A DNA stretch of 18,236 nt from Fimenecus sp045611635. GTDB taxonomy: Bacteria > Bacillota > Clostridia > Oscillospirales > Acutalibacteraceae. Made by a program: the position numbers and the translations under genes. The stretch covers positions 1 to 18,236 of the forward strand of contig JAZKXL010000057.1 of NCBI GenBank assembly GCA_045611635.1, read 5' to 3'. Shown piece by piece: positions 7,718 to 15,961 of this stretch. Each line of letters starts with the position of its first letter. Position 1 is the stretch's first letter. The notes under the pieces are model-generated. The model saw only the letters and a list, made by a program, of their open reading frames with translations. It had not been told where the DNA came from and did no database searches.

Positions 7718-9721
7718 TTACTTTTTCTTTATTTCAAATGTAAAGCTTGCATTGTCTTCGTACCAAAGTGGGAAGTTTGTACCCCAAACATTGTTGTATA
7801 AAACAAAACTTAAACCGTCAGTTTTTACGTCTTCAAATTTGTTGTCAAATTCAAGGATTTTACCTTTGCCTACTGATGCAAGAGGGGAGTGATAGTTGAT
7901 AATCTTATAATTACCCATTTCTACACTTTGCACAGCATGAAGATTTCGGCTACCTTTAGATGCAACCTCGTTAGGATTTATAAGGCAACCCAATTTTTTG
8001 AGTTTAATATCTTGCGCGGGAAAAAGATGCATATAAATTGCTTCGGTAAGACGGTTGGCGTCCTTTTCAAACCAAGAAGCATCTATTTTTAACCCATTTT
8101 CAGAAAGTGTATAAATTACTTGAATAAGTCGCGGCGCACCTAAGTCCTCATAAAGATTTTTGCTACAAATAAGATTTACAATAATTTGTGAATTGCTTGT
8201 GCACATTTTATCAACTGAATATGGGAATCTACCTGACGGGTATTTACCCTCGACACGATTCATACCAGGTCTTGCAAAATCTCCCAGCGCCCAAACGGCT
8301 GTTTTGTCTAAATCTCTTGAATAGTGTGAAAGCCAGTATTTGTAATCTTCATTACAAAATGAATGGTATGTAAAAATCGGCTCAACATTTTCTCTTATAA
8401 CCGCTTCATTACCGCATTTGAGCAAACCAATACCACCATTTTTGTTGATTTCAAGTGTCCAATCTCCAACTTGAATTTTATTGATTTCGCTTGTGGTAAA
8501 TTTAATAGGTTTATTTGGTATAAGTTTACTAAGCTCGTTTTTGGCGGAGTCTTTATGCGAATCATTTAAAGCTTCAACTGCAAGTTCGATATACGCTCTT
8601 TGTTCAGCCCAACTTTTTTCAATAACTGAGTAGTATCCACGCTTTCTTCGCCCATCAAAAAGACTTACAAGTGGGAAAATGCTTTGAGGCAAATCGCAAA
8701 AAAGGTGATTAAACTTAACCTTGTTCGCTTTGCGTGCTTTTTGAAAATCTTTTTTCAAATAGTGACCATAGTCGGAAAAATATGTTTTTGAGTCCATACC
8801 ACAGGTGTGCTCACTAATGCAAAGAAGAGCATCAACAAAGTTTTTGTATTCGTCGGAGCCACGGTCTAAACTACCATCGCTTAACCACTGATTTTTTAAA
8901 TTTATAAGTGTACGAAGTGATGCTGACTTATATGGGTCAGTAGCGCTGCCGTGAATCCAGCTATCGCCCATTTCACCTGTGAATATAGGTAACTTTTCAC
9001 GAACTTCCCAAATCACTTCGGCAAAATCATCAATAGTACCTGCAGTGATTTCGTAGTCAGGGTACTCACTTTGGATTTTATTTATTTTATCAAGCACTTT
9101 TTGCGGCGACGGTGCCCCGTGATTATCTAAAGTATGGTCAAAATAAAGAACTTCATCTATTAAATCGCTTTTGAACGCTCCACCGTAATCACCTGAATAG
9201 ATTACGACAATCTCATCTTCACCATTTTTCCACAAAAAGCAAGATGGTACATCCACAAGGGCAGACGCTCCATTAACACCAATATGTAAAAGCTTGATTC
9301 CATGCTTTGCTAAAGCTGATACAAGCCCCTTGGTATGACCAGGCACATCTGTCATTTTAGCAGCAATAGTTTTCCTTCCGCGCAACTTGTCAAGGTCATC
9401 AACAAGCGATAAGCCGTAGTCAAGAGTGTCCTCGTCAAGCAACTCGGTATGAGTTGTAAATGGCATAGCATGAGGGACAATGTTGCCGTCTTTTATTGCT
9501 TTTGAAAGTTTGTCTTTTTGCTCAGGATTTTTAAGGGTTTCTTTTAAAATCCAAGAGCCGGTAGTCCAAACAAAATATTTTTTGTTAGAGGTATTAACTT
9601 TTTCAGCAAGGTCAATAGCATCAGGAATAAAAGAGTTAATATATTTTTCTTTAATATTTTCAGCATAATCCGTAAATCCTAAATCAAGATGAGTTTTTGA
9701 AACAACAATAACCTTTTTCAT
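7718..9721 (-). CDS. DUF5054 / GH38-like glycoside hydrolase (putative alpha-mannosidase-type)
   Basis: This 667-aa protein resembles DUF5054 proteins, whose N-terminal barrel is related to glycoside hydrolase family 38 alpha-mannosidases. THLDLGFTD has the H11-x-D13 pair expected to bind Zn2+. D125 in KMTDVPGHT sits where GH38 has its nucleophile Asp (usual form DPFGHS). GEMGDSWIHGSATDPYKSAS (from about 249) supplies D253 and H257 and looks diagnostic of DUF5054. The second half (about 400-667) is beta-rich, like the C-terminal sandwich domains of GH38 enzymes. There is no signal peptide, so it should act in the cytoplasm on imported oligosaccharides; the substrate is unknown. The ATG follows a GAGAGGTG ribosome binding site. 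It is the first gene of the operon with sbcD and sbcC, an odd pairing of sugar and DNA-repair functions. Confidence 0.8.
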   Translation of the reverse strand: MKKVIVVSKTHLDLGFTDYAENIKEKYINSFIPDAIDLAEKVNTSNKKYFVWTTGSWILKETLKNPEQKDKLSKAIKDGNIVPHAMPFTTHTELLDEDTLDYGLSLVDDLDKLRGRKTIAAKMTDVPGHTKGLVSALAKHGIKLLHIGVNGASALVDVPSCFLWKNGEDEIVVIYSGDYGGAFKSDLIDEVLYFDHTLDNHGAPSPQKVLDKINKIQSEYPDYEITAGTIDDFAEVIWEVREKLPIFTGEMGDSWIHGSATDPYKSASLRTLINLKNQWLSDGSLDRGSDEYKNFVDALLCISEHTCGMDSKTYFSDYGHYLKKDFQKARKANKVKFNHLFCDLPQSIFPLVSLFDGRRKRGYYSVIEKSWAEQRAYIELAVEALNDSHKDSAKNELSKLIPNKPIKFTTSEINKIQVGDWTLEINKNGGIGLLKCGNEAVIRENVEPIFTYHSFCNEDYKYWLSHYSRDLDKTAVWALGDFARPGMNRVEGKYPSGRFPYSVDKMCTSNSQIIVNLICSKNLYEDLGAPRLIQVIYTLSENGLKIDASWFEKDANRLTEAIYMHLFPAQDIKLKKLGCLINPNEVASKGSRNLHAVQSVEMGNYKIINYHSPLASVGKGKILEFDNKFEDVKTDGLSFVLYNNVWGTNFPLWYEDNASFTFEIKKK

Positions 9722-9751
9722 GTTTTACACCTCTCGTGTTTATATATCAAA

Positions 9752-9781
9752 ATTATATAGGTTATGACTTAACCTTGTCAA
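9752..9781 (-). promoter_or_regulatory. Promoter of the DUF5054-sbcD-sbcC operon with a dyad in the spacer
   Basis: On the minus strand a perfect TTGACA (9776-9781) and a perfect TATAAT (9752-9757) are 18 bp apart. The spacer holds the inverted repeat AGGTTA-AGTCA-TAACCT (9759-9775). A dyad between the two boxes with a long spacer is the arrangement bound by MerR-family activators, but a repressor could also sit there. The start codon is about 30 bp downstream. Confidence 0.75.
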
Positions 9782-9793
9782 GCAACAAGAATA

Positions 9794-9825
9794 TAAAAAA
9801 CTCCCTTGTCAACTTGACAAAGGAG
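9794..9825 (-). terminator. Intrinsic terminator of the PiT-DUF47 operon
   Basis: On the minus strand CTCCTTTGTCAA pairs with TTGACAAGGGAG (one G-U wobble) in a 12-bp stem, followed by TTTTTT. It lies just after the DUF47 stop codon and ahead of the next promoter, separating the two operons. Confidence 0.85.
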
Positions 9826-9846
9826 CAGTTTATTATACTTTTTTGA

Positions 9847-10467
9847 TTAGGTATTCTTCATTATGATAGAGCCAACACATTCGCCAACATGTTCACATGC
9901 GTCAGCACAAGCTTCGAAACAATCATAAATTTTATACCATGCAATAGTTGTAAGAGCATCAGTAGAGTTCTTTGTAATATTATGCATAGAAGAAAGATAT
10001 AACTTGTCGCACTCTTCTTCAACGTCGTTACATTCAATTATAAGTGAATGTATTTTCTTTGATTTTTTGAAATTTTCAAATTCTGTCATGATGTCGCAAA
10101 GTAATCCACAAGCTTTTACGATATTATTTGCATATTCAATAGCTGATGGCTCAATAGTTTTAACATCATAAATATATAACTTTTGCAACACTTCTTCCAA
10201 TGTATCAAGCACATTGTCAAGTTCGTGACTAAGCATATCAAGGTCTTCACGTTCAACAGGAGTAACAAATGCTTTTGCAAGAGCTTTGTTCATTTCGTGT
10301 TTTTTCTTATCAGCGCTATGCTCGTAAGTGTGCATTTCTTGAAGCATTGTAGTAAGTTTATTTGCGTCATAGGTTTCAAGACACTCAACAAGATATGCTG
10401 ATGCCTTTTTTGCAAGAGTTGCGCACTCTATAAAGTTTTCAAAATAAAATTTATCGCCTTTAGCCAT
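9847..10467 (-). CDS. DUF47 / PhoU-like accessory protein of the PiT transporter
   Basis: This 206-aa, all-helical, acidic protein has the PhoU-like DUF47 pattern: KFYFENFIECATLAKKAS near the N-terminus, H46 and E-x2-AD in MHTYEHSADKKKHEM, FVTPVEREDLDMLSHELDNV in the middle, and a C-terminal helical pair rich in acidic residues. Family members adjoin PiT-type phosphate transporters and are thought to modulate them; the acidic helices resemble the metal-binding sites of PhoU. The gene starts 18 bp after the transporter stop with an AAAGGATG ribosome binding site, so the two form an operon. It is not the PhoU of the Pst system, because no pst genes are here. Confidence 0.9.
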   Translation of the reverse strand: MAKGDKFYFENFIECATLAKKASAYLVECLETYDANKLTTMLQEMHTYEHSADKKKHEMNKALAKAFVTPVEREDLDMLSHELDNVLDTLEEVLQKLYIYDVKTIEPSAIEYANNIVKACGLLCDIMTEFENFKKSKKIHSLIIECNDVEEECDKLYLSSMHNITKNSTDALTTIAWYKIYDCFEACADACEHVGECVGSIIMKNT

Positions 10468-10485
10468 ATTTAAACATCCTTTCTG

Positions 10486-11547
10486 TTAGGTGAATATATT
10501 CATAAATAATTTTGTCATTAAGAAACCAACTAAACCGCAACCTGGGAAAGTAAGTACCCAAGTAAGCACCATTTCTTTAACAACGCCAAAGTTAATAGCT
10601 GAAACACGTTTAACTGCACCAACGCCCATGATTGATGTTGTTTTAGCGTGTGTTGTTGAAACAGGAAGACTGAAAACTGAGCAAATCAAAAGTGAAAGCG
10701 CAGCAGCAATATCTGCTGAGAAACCTTGATATTTTTCAAGTTTAACCATATCCATGCCAACTGATTTAATAATCTTTTTACCGCCCATTGCTGTACCTGC
10801 AGCCATAACAACTGAACAAATAATCATGAGCCAAAGGTAATCGTTTGCAATGTCGATATCTTTAGGTAGTCCTTGTCCCTTTGACATATATACACAAAGA
10901 AGCACAACACCCATGAATTTTTGACCGTCCTGTGCACCGTGCATAAATGCCATTGAAGCTGCACCAACAATTTGAGCACCTCTAAAGAATGGCTCGGTTT
11001 TTGGCCTATCAGCATTATAGAAGAGCTTTGTAACAAATTTGCAAACAAGCCAGCCAAGTCCGAAACCGAGTATAACTGAAATGAAAATACCATAAACAAC
11101 TTTTACCCATTCGCCGCCGTTTACACCAGCAAAACTACCATGAAGTGCAATAGCACTACCTGTAAGACCGGCAATCAAAGCGTGGCTTTCACTTGTAGGA
11201 ATACCAAATACCCAAGCAAGTGTAGCCCAAAGAACAATTGCAAATAGTGCGGCGCTGAGTGCTATAATTGCTTTATCAGGGTCAGCGCCAAAGTCTACCA
11301 TTTTTGTAATGGTTTCAGCAACAGTAGCGTTGATAAGGGTCATTATGAACACGCCAAGAAAGTTGAAAACTGCAGCCATAAGAATTGCTGCTTTTGGTGG
11401 CATACATCTTGTAACCACGCAAGTAGCAATAGCATTAGGTGCATCAGTCCAACCATTTACCAAAATAACACCCATAGTGAGTGCTACCGCAATAAAGAGT
11501 AGCGGATTTGCTGTCATTTGCCCCCAAAATTCTAAAATTGAATCCAT
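10486..11547 (-). CDS. PiT-family inorganic phosphate transporter
   Basis: This is a low-affinity phosphate:cation symporter of the PHO4 (PF01384) family, an integral membrane protein with about ten hydrophobic segments. The two family signatures are visible: GWTDAPNAIATCVVTR near the N-terminus, and VSTTHAKTTSIMGVGAVKR near the C-terminus as its inverted counterpart. The frame opens at a GTG at 11565. That codon has no ribosome binding site of its own, while AAAGGA lies too close to the ATG at 11553 and at a suitable distance from the ATG at 11547, so I chose 11547 (353 aa); 11553 is the alternative. Together with the DUF47 gene it forms a phosphate-uptake operon. PiT proteins carry metal-phosphate complexes in several bacteria, which may matter beside the Mn2+-controlled pump. 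Confidence 0.93.
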   Translation of the reverse strand: MDSILEFWGQMTANPLLFIAVALTMGVILVNGWTDAPNAIATCVVTRCMPPKAAILMAAVFNFLGVFIMTLINATVAETITKMVDFGADPDKAIIALSAALFAIVLWATLAWVFGIPTSESHALIAGLTGSAIALHGSFAGVNGGEWVKVVYGIFISVILGFGLGWLVCKFVTKLFYNADRPKTEPFFRGAQIVGAASMAFMHGAQDGQKFMGVVLLCVYMSKGQGLPKDIDIANDYLWLMIICSVVMAAGTAMGGKKIIKSVGMDMVKLEKYQGFSADIAAALSLLICSVFSLPVSTTHAKTTSIMGVGAVKRVSAINFGVVKEMVLTWVLTFPGCGLVGFLMTKLFMNIFT

Positions 11548-11598
11548 AGACATTATTCCTTTCACTTCGCTTATGTTAATGCGAAAGAATACAACACT

Positions 11599-11628
11599 AT
11601 TCTACATTATTAGTGCAAATTTTGTCAA
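11599..11628 (-). promoter_or_regulatory. Promoter of the PiT-DUF47 operon
   Basis: On the minus strand TTGACA (11623-11628) is followed after 18 bp by TAGAAT (11599-11604). It points into the transporter gene about 50 bp downstream and is back to back with the riboswitch promoter at 11679-11707. Confidence 0.7.
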
Positions 11629-11678
11629 TGAGTTTTACCACATTTTATTTCTATACAATATTATAGTGCGTTCACCCG

Positions 11679-11707
11679 TTGACAGTTTTTTATAAATATG
11701 GTAAAAT
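11679..11707 (+). promoter_or_regulatory. Promoter of the riboswitch-ATPase transcript
   Basis: A perfect TTGACA (11679-11684), a 17-bp spacer and TAAAAT (11702-11707). Transcription would start at about 11714, just before the conserved 5' strand of the riboswitch. Confidence 0.8.
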
Positions 11708-11713
11708 TAATCC

Positions 11714-11833
11714 AATCCCAAGGGGAGTAGCTAATTTACGGTAATCAACAGTCGCCAAATGTTTGGCTGGTTATCGTACCTGATTTTCAGGCAGCAAGAC
11801 CTTCGGCAGAAAACACTGCTAAAGGTCTTTTTT
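11714..11833 (+). ncRNA. yybP-ykoY (Mn2+-sensing) riboswitch with expression platform
   Basis: The conserved pieces of this class appear in order: AAGGGGAGTAGC (11720-11731), the ACAGTCGCCAA segment (11748-11758), the CCTGATTTTCAGG hairpin (11780-11792) and GCAGCAAGACCTT (11791-11803). The 5' AAGG (11720-11723) can pair with CCTT (11800-11803) to close helix P1. The same CCTT is also used by the terminator stem, so P1 and the terminator exclude each other. The class is known to bind Mn2+ and to turn on genes for Mn export and homeostasis (MntP, P-type ATPases, TerC-like proteins). Here Mn2+ binding should stabilise P1 and allow read-through into the ATPase gene. Confidence 0.92.
11796..11833 (+). 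terminator. Riboswitch-controlled intrinsic terminator
   Basis: AAGACCTT (11796-11803) pairs with AAGGTCTT (11822-11829), extended inwards by GGCAG against CTGCT, and the stem runs into TTTTTT. It shares its 5' arm with the aptamer's P1 helix, so it works as the off-state of the Mn2+ switch. Confidence 0.85.
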
Positions 11834-11884
11834 AGTGTGTATAATTATATTGCGAAAGCAAAGAAATAAAAAGAGGTGTCTTGT

Positions 11885-14566
11885 ATGAAGCATTATCTTC
11901 ACGAAGTCAATGAAGTTTTTGCTGAAGTAAAAAGTAACGAAAATGGCCTTACTTCTGTAGAAGCGGAAAAACGACTTCAAGAAAACGGAAAAAACAAGTT
12001 GGCTGAAGGCAAAAAAATCACAACATTTGAACGTTTTATGGACCAACTTAAAGACCCAATGATTATCATATTGATTGTTGCAGCTGTAATTTCAGCTGTA
12101 ACAGAAATGATTGAGCATGGTCTTGTGGTTCCAACTGATACGCTTATAATTCTTGCTGTTGTTCTTATCAACGCTGTTTTAGGCGTTGTTCAAGAAAGCA
12201 AGGCGGAAAAAGCAGTTGAGGCATTACAAAAAATGTCAGCGGCAACAACTAAAGTTATTCGTGACGGAAAAATCGAAACTGTCAAGAGCGAAGATTTGGT
12301 TGTAGGTGACGTTATTTTACTTGATGCTGGTGATGCAATTCCTGCTGACTGTCGTATTTTTGAGTGCGCAAGTATGAAGATTGAAGAAGCTGCACTTACA
12401 GGTGAATCTGTGCCTGTAACAAAGCTTGTTAACGCACTTATGGGCAAAAAAGACAGTGAAGAAGTTGCTCTTGGTGACCGTAAGAATATGGCATATATGG
12501 GTTCTACTCTTGTTTACGGACGTGGTAAGGCAGTTGTAGTTGCTACTGGTATGGATACCGAAATGGGTAAAATTGCAAATGCTATTACACTTGCTGAAGA
12601 GGGTAAAACTCCTCTTGAAATCAAACTTGAACAACTTTCAAAGATTCTTACAAAGCTTGTTATTGGTGTTTGTGCAATTATCTTTGCCTATAACATTGTT
12701 ACAGACTTAATAATTGGTGGTAGTACAGAATATTTTAAGGTTATTATTGATTCCTTTATTCCTGCAATCGCTCTTGCAGTTGCTGCAATTCCTGAAGGGC
12801 TTGTTGCAGTTATGACTATCGTTCTTTCTATCGGCGTGACTAATATGTCAAAGAAGAATGCTATTATTCGTAAAATGACAGCCGTTGAAACTCTTGGTTG
12901 TACTCAAATCATTTGTTCAGACAAAACAGGTACTCTTACACAAAATGTAATGACAGTTGTTGACCACTATGCTCCTAATGAGCAACAGTTGGCAACAGCA
13001 ATGGCTCTTTGCACTAATGCTGAAGTTGATGAAAACGGTAAAGGTACAGGCGAACCTGATGAAGTTGCGCTTATTAACTATGCAAAGACTTTAGATTTGC
13101 CAAAGTCTGACCTTATGGCTAAATTCCCAAGAATTGGTGAAGTACCATTTGACTCAGGTAGAAAGATGATGTCAACTGTTCACCAAAAGGGAACGGATTT
13201 TGTTCAATTTACAAAGGGTGCTCCTGATGAAATCCTTAAGAAGTGCACACACGCTGATTTCAATGGTGAAGTTGTAGAAATGACTGACGAAATCCGTGCT
13301 AAAATTATGGAAGAAAATACAAGAATGGGTAACAAAGCTCTTCGTGTATTTGCAGTTGCATACAAAACTTATGATGCAGCACCATCAGTTTATGAATCAG
13401 AAGCGCTTGAATTTGATATGACTTTCATTGGTCTTACAGGTATGATTGACCCGGTTCGTCCTGAAGTTAAAGATGCTATTATTGAGTGTCGTGGCGCAGG
13501 TATTAAGCCAATTATGATTACAGGTGACCACATCAATACAGCAAAGGCAATTGCTCGTGAACTTGGTATTCTTACAGATGATAGTCAGGCAATGATGGGT
13601 GCTGATATTGACAAATATTCAGATGAAGAATTTGAAAAAATTGTAGAAAATATTTGCGTGTATGCTCGTGTTCAACCTGAGCATAAGACAAGAATTGTTA
13701 ACGCTTGGAGAAACAAGGGTTACGTTACTGCTATGACAGGTGACGGTGTTAATGACGCTCCATCAATCAAGAGCGCTGACATCGGTGTTGGTATGGGTAT
13801 TACAGGTACTGACGTTACAAAGAATGTTGCTGATATGGTTCTTGCTGATGACAACTTTGCAACAATCGTTTCAGCAGTTGGTGAAGGTAGAAGAATTTAC
13901 GATAATATCCGTAAAGCAATTCAGTTCCTTCTCGGCTCAAACCTTTCAGAAGTTCTTTCAATTTTCTATGCAACAATTATGGGCTTTATAATTCTTGAAG
14001 CTCCACATCTTCTCTTTATTAACCTTGTTACAGACTGTTTCCCAGCGCTTGCTCTTGGTCTTGAAAAACCTGAATCAAATATCATGAGAAGAAACCCAAG
14101 AAGTAAAAATGATGGTATTTTCTCAGGTGGATTGGGCGTAGACTGTGCATATCAAGGATTCCTTACAACAGTTCTTACAGTTATTGCGTTCTATATTGGT
14201 GAATACCTTGAAACAGGAAAATTTGAATTTTACGGAATTGAAAATTGTAGTGAAGGTATGACAATGGCATTCTTTACAATGGCTATGTGTGAAATCTTCC
14301 ACTCATTCAATATGCGTTCACAACGTGGTTCAGCAGTGGCAATGCTCTTTAAGGGACACCACAACGTAGCTCTCTATGGTGCAATGATTGGTTCATTCCT
14401 TCTCACAACAGCAGTTGTTGAAATCGATTTCCTTTCAAATCTTTTCGGATTTGCACATCTTGATGCAAAAGCATATGCAATTTCTCTTGCTCTTGCATTC
14501 TTAATTATTCCTCTTGTTGAATTGGTTAAAGCAATTCAAAGAGCTGCTTCAAAGAAAAAAGCATAA
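11885..14566 (+). CDS. P2A-type cation-transporting ATPase (probable Mn2+ exporter, Ca2+-ATPase family)
   Basis: This 893-aa protein is a full-length SERCA/PMR1-like P-type ATPase. The frame opens at a GTG at 11876, but GAGG at 11873-11876 overlaps that codon and sits 8 nt before the ATG at 11885, which I chose. Motifs in order: actuator T172-GES, helix M4 P303-EGL, phosphorylation site D346-KTGTLT, hinge D620-GVND, helix M5 with N686 and E689, helix M6 with N713, T716 and D717, and helix M8 with E803. These match the ion ligands of Ca2+ pumps, so sequence alone would say Ca2+. The upstream Mn2+ riboswitch argues that the physiological substrate is Mn2+, as for YoaB/MgtA-type pumps of lactic streptococci. 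It should protect the cell from Mn2+ excess at the cytoplasmic membrane. The gene is monocistronic, ending at a strong terminator. Confidence 0.93.
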   Translation: MKHYLHEVNEVFAEVKSNENGLTSVEAEKRLQENGKNKLAEGKKITTFERFMDQLKDPMIIILIVAAVISAVTEMIEHGLVVPTDTLIILAVVLINAVLGVVQESKAEKAVEALQKMSAATTKVIRDGKIETVKSEDLVVGDVILLDAGDAIPADCRIFECASMKIEEAALTGESVPVTKLVNALMGKKDSEEVALGDRKNMAYMGSTLVYGRGKAVVVATGMDTEMGKIANAITLAEEGKTPLEIKLEQLSKILTKLVIGVCAIIFAYNIVTDLIIGGSTEYFKVIIDSFIPAIALAVAAIPEGLVAVMTIVLSIGVTNMSKKNAIIRKMTAVETLGCTQIICSDKTGTLTQNVMTVVDHYAPNEQQLATAMALCTNAEVDENGKGTGEPDEVALINYAKTLDLPKSDLMAKFPRIGEVPFDSGRKMMSTVHQKGTDFVQFTKGAPDEILKKCTHADFNGEVVEMTDEIRAKIMEENTRMGNKALRVFAVAYKTYDAAPSVYESEALEFDMTFIGLTGMIDPVRPEVKDAIIECRGAGIKPIMITGDHINTAKAIARELGILTDDSQAMMGADIDKYSDEEFEKIVENICVYARVQPEHKTRIVNAWRNKGYVTAMTGDGVNDAPSIKSADIGVGMGITGTDVTKNVADMVLADDNFATIVSAVGEGRRIYDNIRKAIQFLLGSNLSEVLSIFYATIMGFIILEAPHLLFINLVTDCFPALALGLEKPESNIMRRNPRSKNDGIFSGGLGVDCAYQGFLTTVLTVIAFYIGEYLETGKFEFYGIENCSEGMTMAFFTMAMCEIFHSFNMRSQRGSAVAMLFKGHHNVALYGAMIGSFLLTTAVVEIDFLSNLFGFAHLDAKAYAISLALAFLIIPLVELVKAIQRAASKKKA

Positions 14567-14576
14567 TGATAAATTA

Positions 14577-14615
14577 AAAAAACACCGCGAGCCAAATGAC
14601 TCGCGGTGTTTTTAT
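14577..14615. terminator. Strong terminator, usable on both strands
   Basis: The 11-bp arms AACACCGCGAG (14581-14591) and CTCGCGGTGTT (14600-14610) are perfect. A TTTTT tract follows on the plus strand and a TTTTTTT tract on the minus strand. It ends the ATPase transcript and probably also the ABC exporter transcript coming from the right, which has no other hairpin after its stop. Confidence 0.9.
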
Positions 14616-14633
14616 TTGAAAAGGAGAATGAAA

Positions 14634-14669
14634 ATGTTTGGTCGGGACAAAATTCCTAACCACAAATAA
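14634..14669 (+). CDS. Possible 11-codon microprotein or gene remnant
   Basis: ATG at 14634 is preceded by AAGGAG (14621-14626) at an ideal 7 nt, and the frame reads MFGRDKIPNHK before TAA. An in-frame ATG two codons earlier sits too close to the ribosome binding site. It lies just after the ATPase terminator and has no evident promoter, so it may be read only by transcripts that pass the terminator. It could be the start of a deleted gene, a genuine microprotein, or chance. The rest of 14567-14725 holds only the terminator and AT-rich DNA. Confidence 0.2.
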   Translation: MFGRDKIPNHK

Positions 14670-14725
14670 AGAATAGCATATAAATGTTGAATAAAAGTAT
14701 ATATTTTTTTAATATTTTGTAAACT

Positions 14726-15961
14726 TTACTTGCTGTTCTTTAATGCTCTTAAAATCTCATTGAACTTTGGTGGCTTGCCATATAGCAAAATACCAATTCT
14801 ATAAATTGCAACTGCAAGGCGACCAATACCGTAGTTTGATATTATAAGAATAATTATTGAAATAAGTGCCTCAATATGATTTGCGGTACCCATACAAATT
14901 CGTGCAAACATAGCCATCGGTGCGGTAAATGGGATGTATGATAAAACGCTGATTAACGGGCTGTCAATACTATCTGCGCTCATAAAAGATATTGTAACAA
15001 CAAAACTGATTACAAAGGTAAACATAACGGGCATTGTAAGTGTACCCACGTCTTCAAGCTTAGATGCCAAAGAGCCCATAGCGCCATTTAAGAAAGCATA
15101 AAGCCCAAATCCAAGCACAAAGAAGATGATGGTATAAACTACAACCGATGGTGAAAAGTTCATAAATAATGATAAGACTTCGTTGTCGGCAAGATAATCT
15201 TTGTTAAGTGTTATACAAACAATTCCCCATATAAGCAAAAATGCGATTTGAGCAAGTCCTGCAACGCCTGTACCAATAACTTTACCAAAAATAAGACTCT
15301 TTGGATTTGCGGAAGTTATAAGCAATTCCATAGCACGTGAACTTTTTTCTGTTGCAACGCTTTGCGCCACAAGCTGGCCGTAAACAAGTACCGCCATATA
15401 AAGCACCATCATAAGTATATAAGCGTGGAAAAAACTTTGTGTTTGGTCTTGACCTACAACAACTGACTCACTTGCAACAAGTGCGTTTGAAAATTCAGAT
15501 ATTTCTTTTTCAGTTAATCCTGCATTTGCAAGGTAGTTTGCTTTGTAAGATGAAAGTAAAACGTCATTGATTGTGTATGACGTAGTATCGTAAAGTCCTA
15601 AATTGTCAACAATGTACTTGTATTTAAGGGGTGTCTCAATAATTACTGCAATTTTATATTTGCCATTAGTAATAAGTGCCTTGGCATCTTCAAGAGTTTT
15701 CTCATTATCAACAGTGATTTTATAGTCCGTAAGTGTTGCTTTAAGCGTTTCAGTAAGAGAAGAATCTGTCTTGTTAATAATAAGTAAGGTTGGCATTGGT
15801 TTGTCATCATGGGTTATAGAGATATCTTTGCCATTTGTAGCGCGTGGAAAGAAAGCAACAACAGCAATTACACCTGCTAAAACAATGGTAAGACCAATAA
15901 AAACTTTATTTTTAAGAAAGTTAATAAACTCAAACTTGAATACTGTTAAAAATTGTTTCAT
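14726..15961 (-). CDS. ABC-2 type exporter permease (YhaP/NatB-like)
   Basis: This 411-aa membrane protein has the layout of ABC-2 permeases (PF12698). There is one membrane helix at about 20-40, then a large external domain (about 45-180), then about five further helices, with the conserved cytoplasmic EKSSRAMELLITSANP segment between the first two of these. The start ATG overlaps the stop of the ATPase gene by 4 bp (ATGA), and its ribosome binding site (GGAGG, 15969-15973) lies inside that gene. The two products should form one transporter. NatB/YhaP relatives have been linked to export of Na+ or unknown small molecules; the substrate here cannot be told from sequence. Confidence 0.9.
   Translation of the reverse strand: MKQFLTVFKFEFINFLKNKVFIGLTIVLAGVIAVVAFFPRATNGKDISITHDDKPMPTLLIINKTDSSLTETLKATLTDYKITVDNEKTLEDAKALITNGKYKIAVIIETPLKYKYIVDNLGLYDTTSYTINDVLLSSYKANYLANAGLTEKEISEFSNALVASESVVVGQDQTQSFFHAYILMMVLYMAVLVYGQLVAQSVATEKSSRAMELLITSANPKSLIFGKVIGTGVAGLAQIAFLLIWGIVCITLNKDYLADNEVLSLFMNFSPSVVVYTIIFFVLGFGLYAFLNGAMGSLASKLEDVGTLTMPVMFTFVISFVVTISFMSADSIDSPLISVLSYIPFTAPMAMFARICMGTANHIEALISIIILIISNYGIGRLAVAIYRIGILLYGKPPKFNEILRALKNSK

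Noticed and set aside
11876..11884. GTG start of the P-type ATPase at 11876
   Set aside because: It overlaps the GAGG ribosome binding site, which serves the ATG at 11885.
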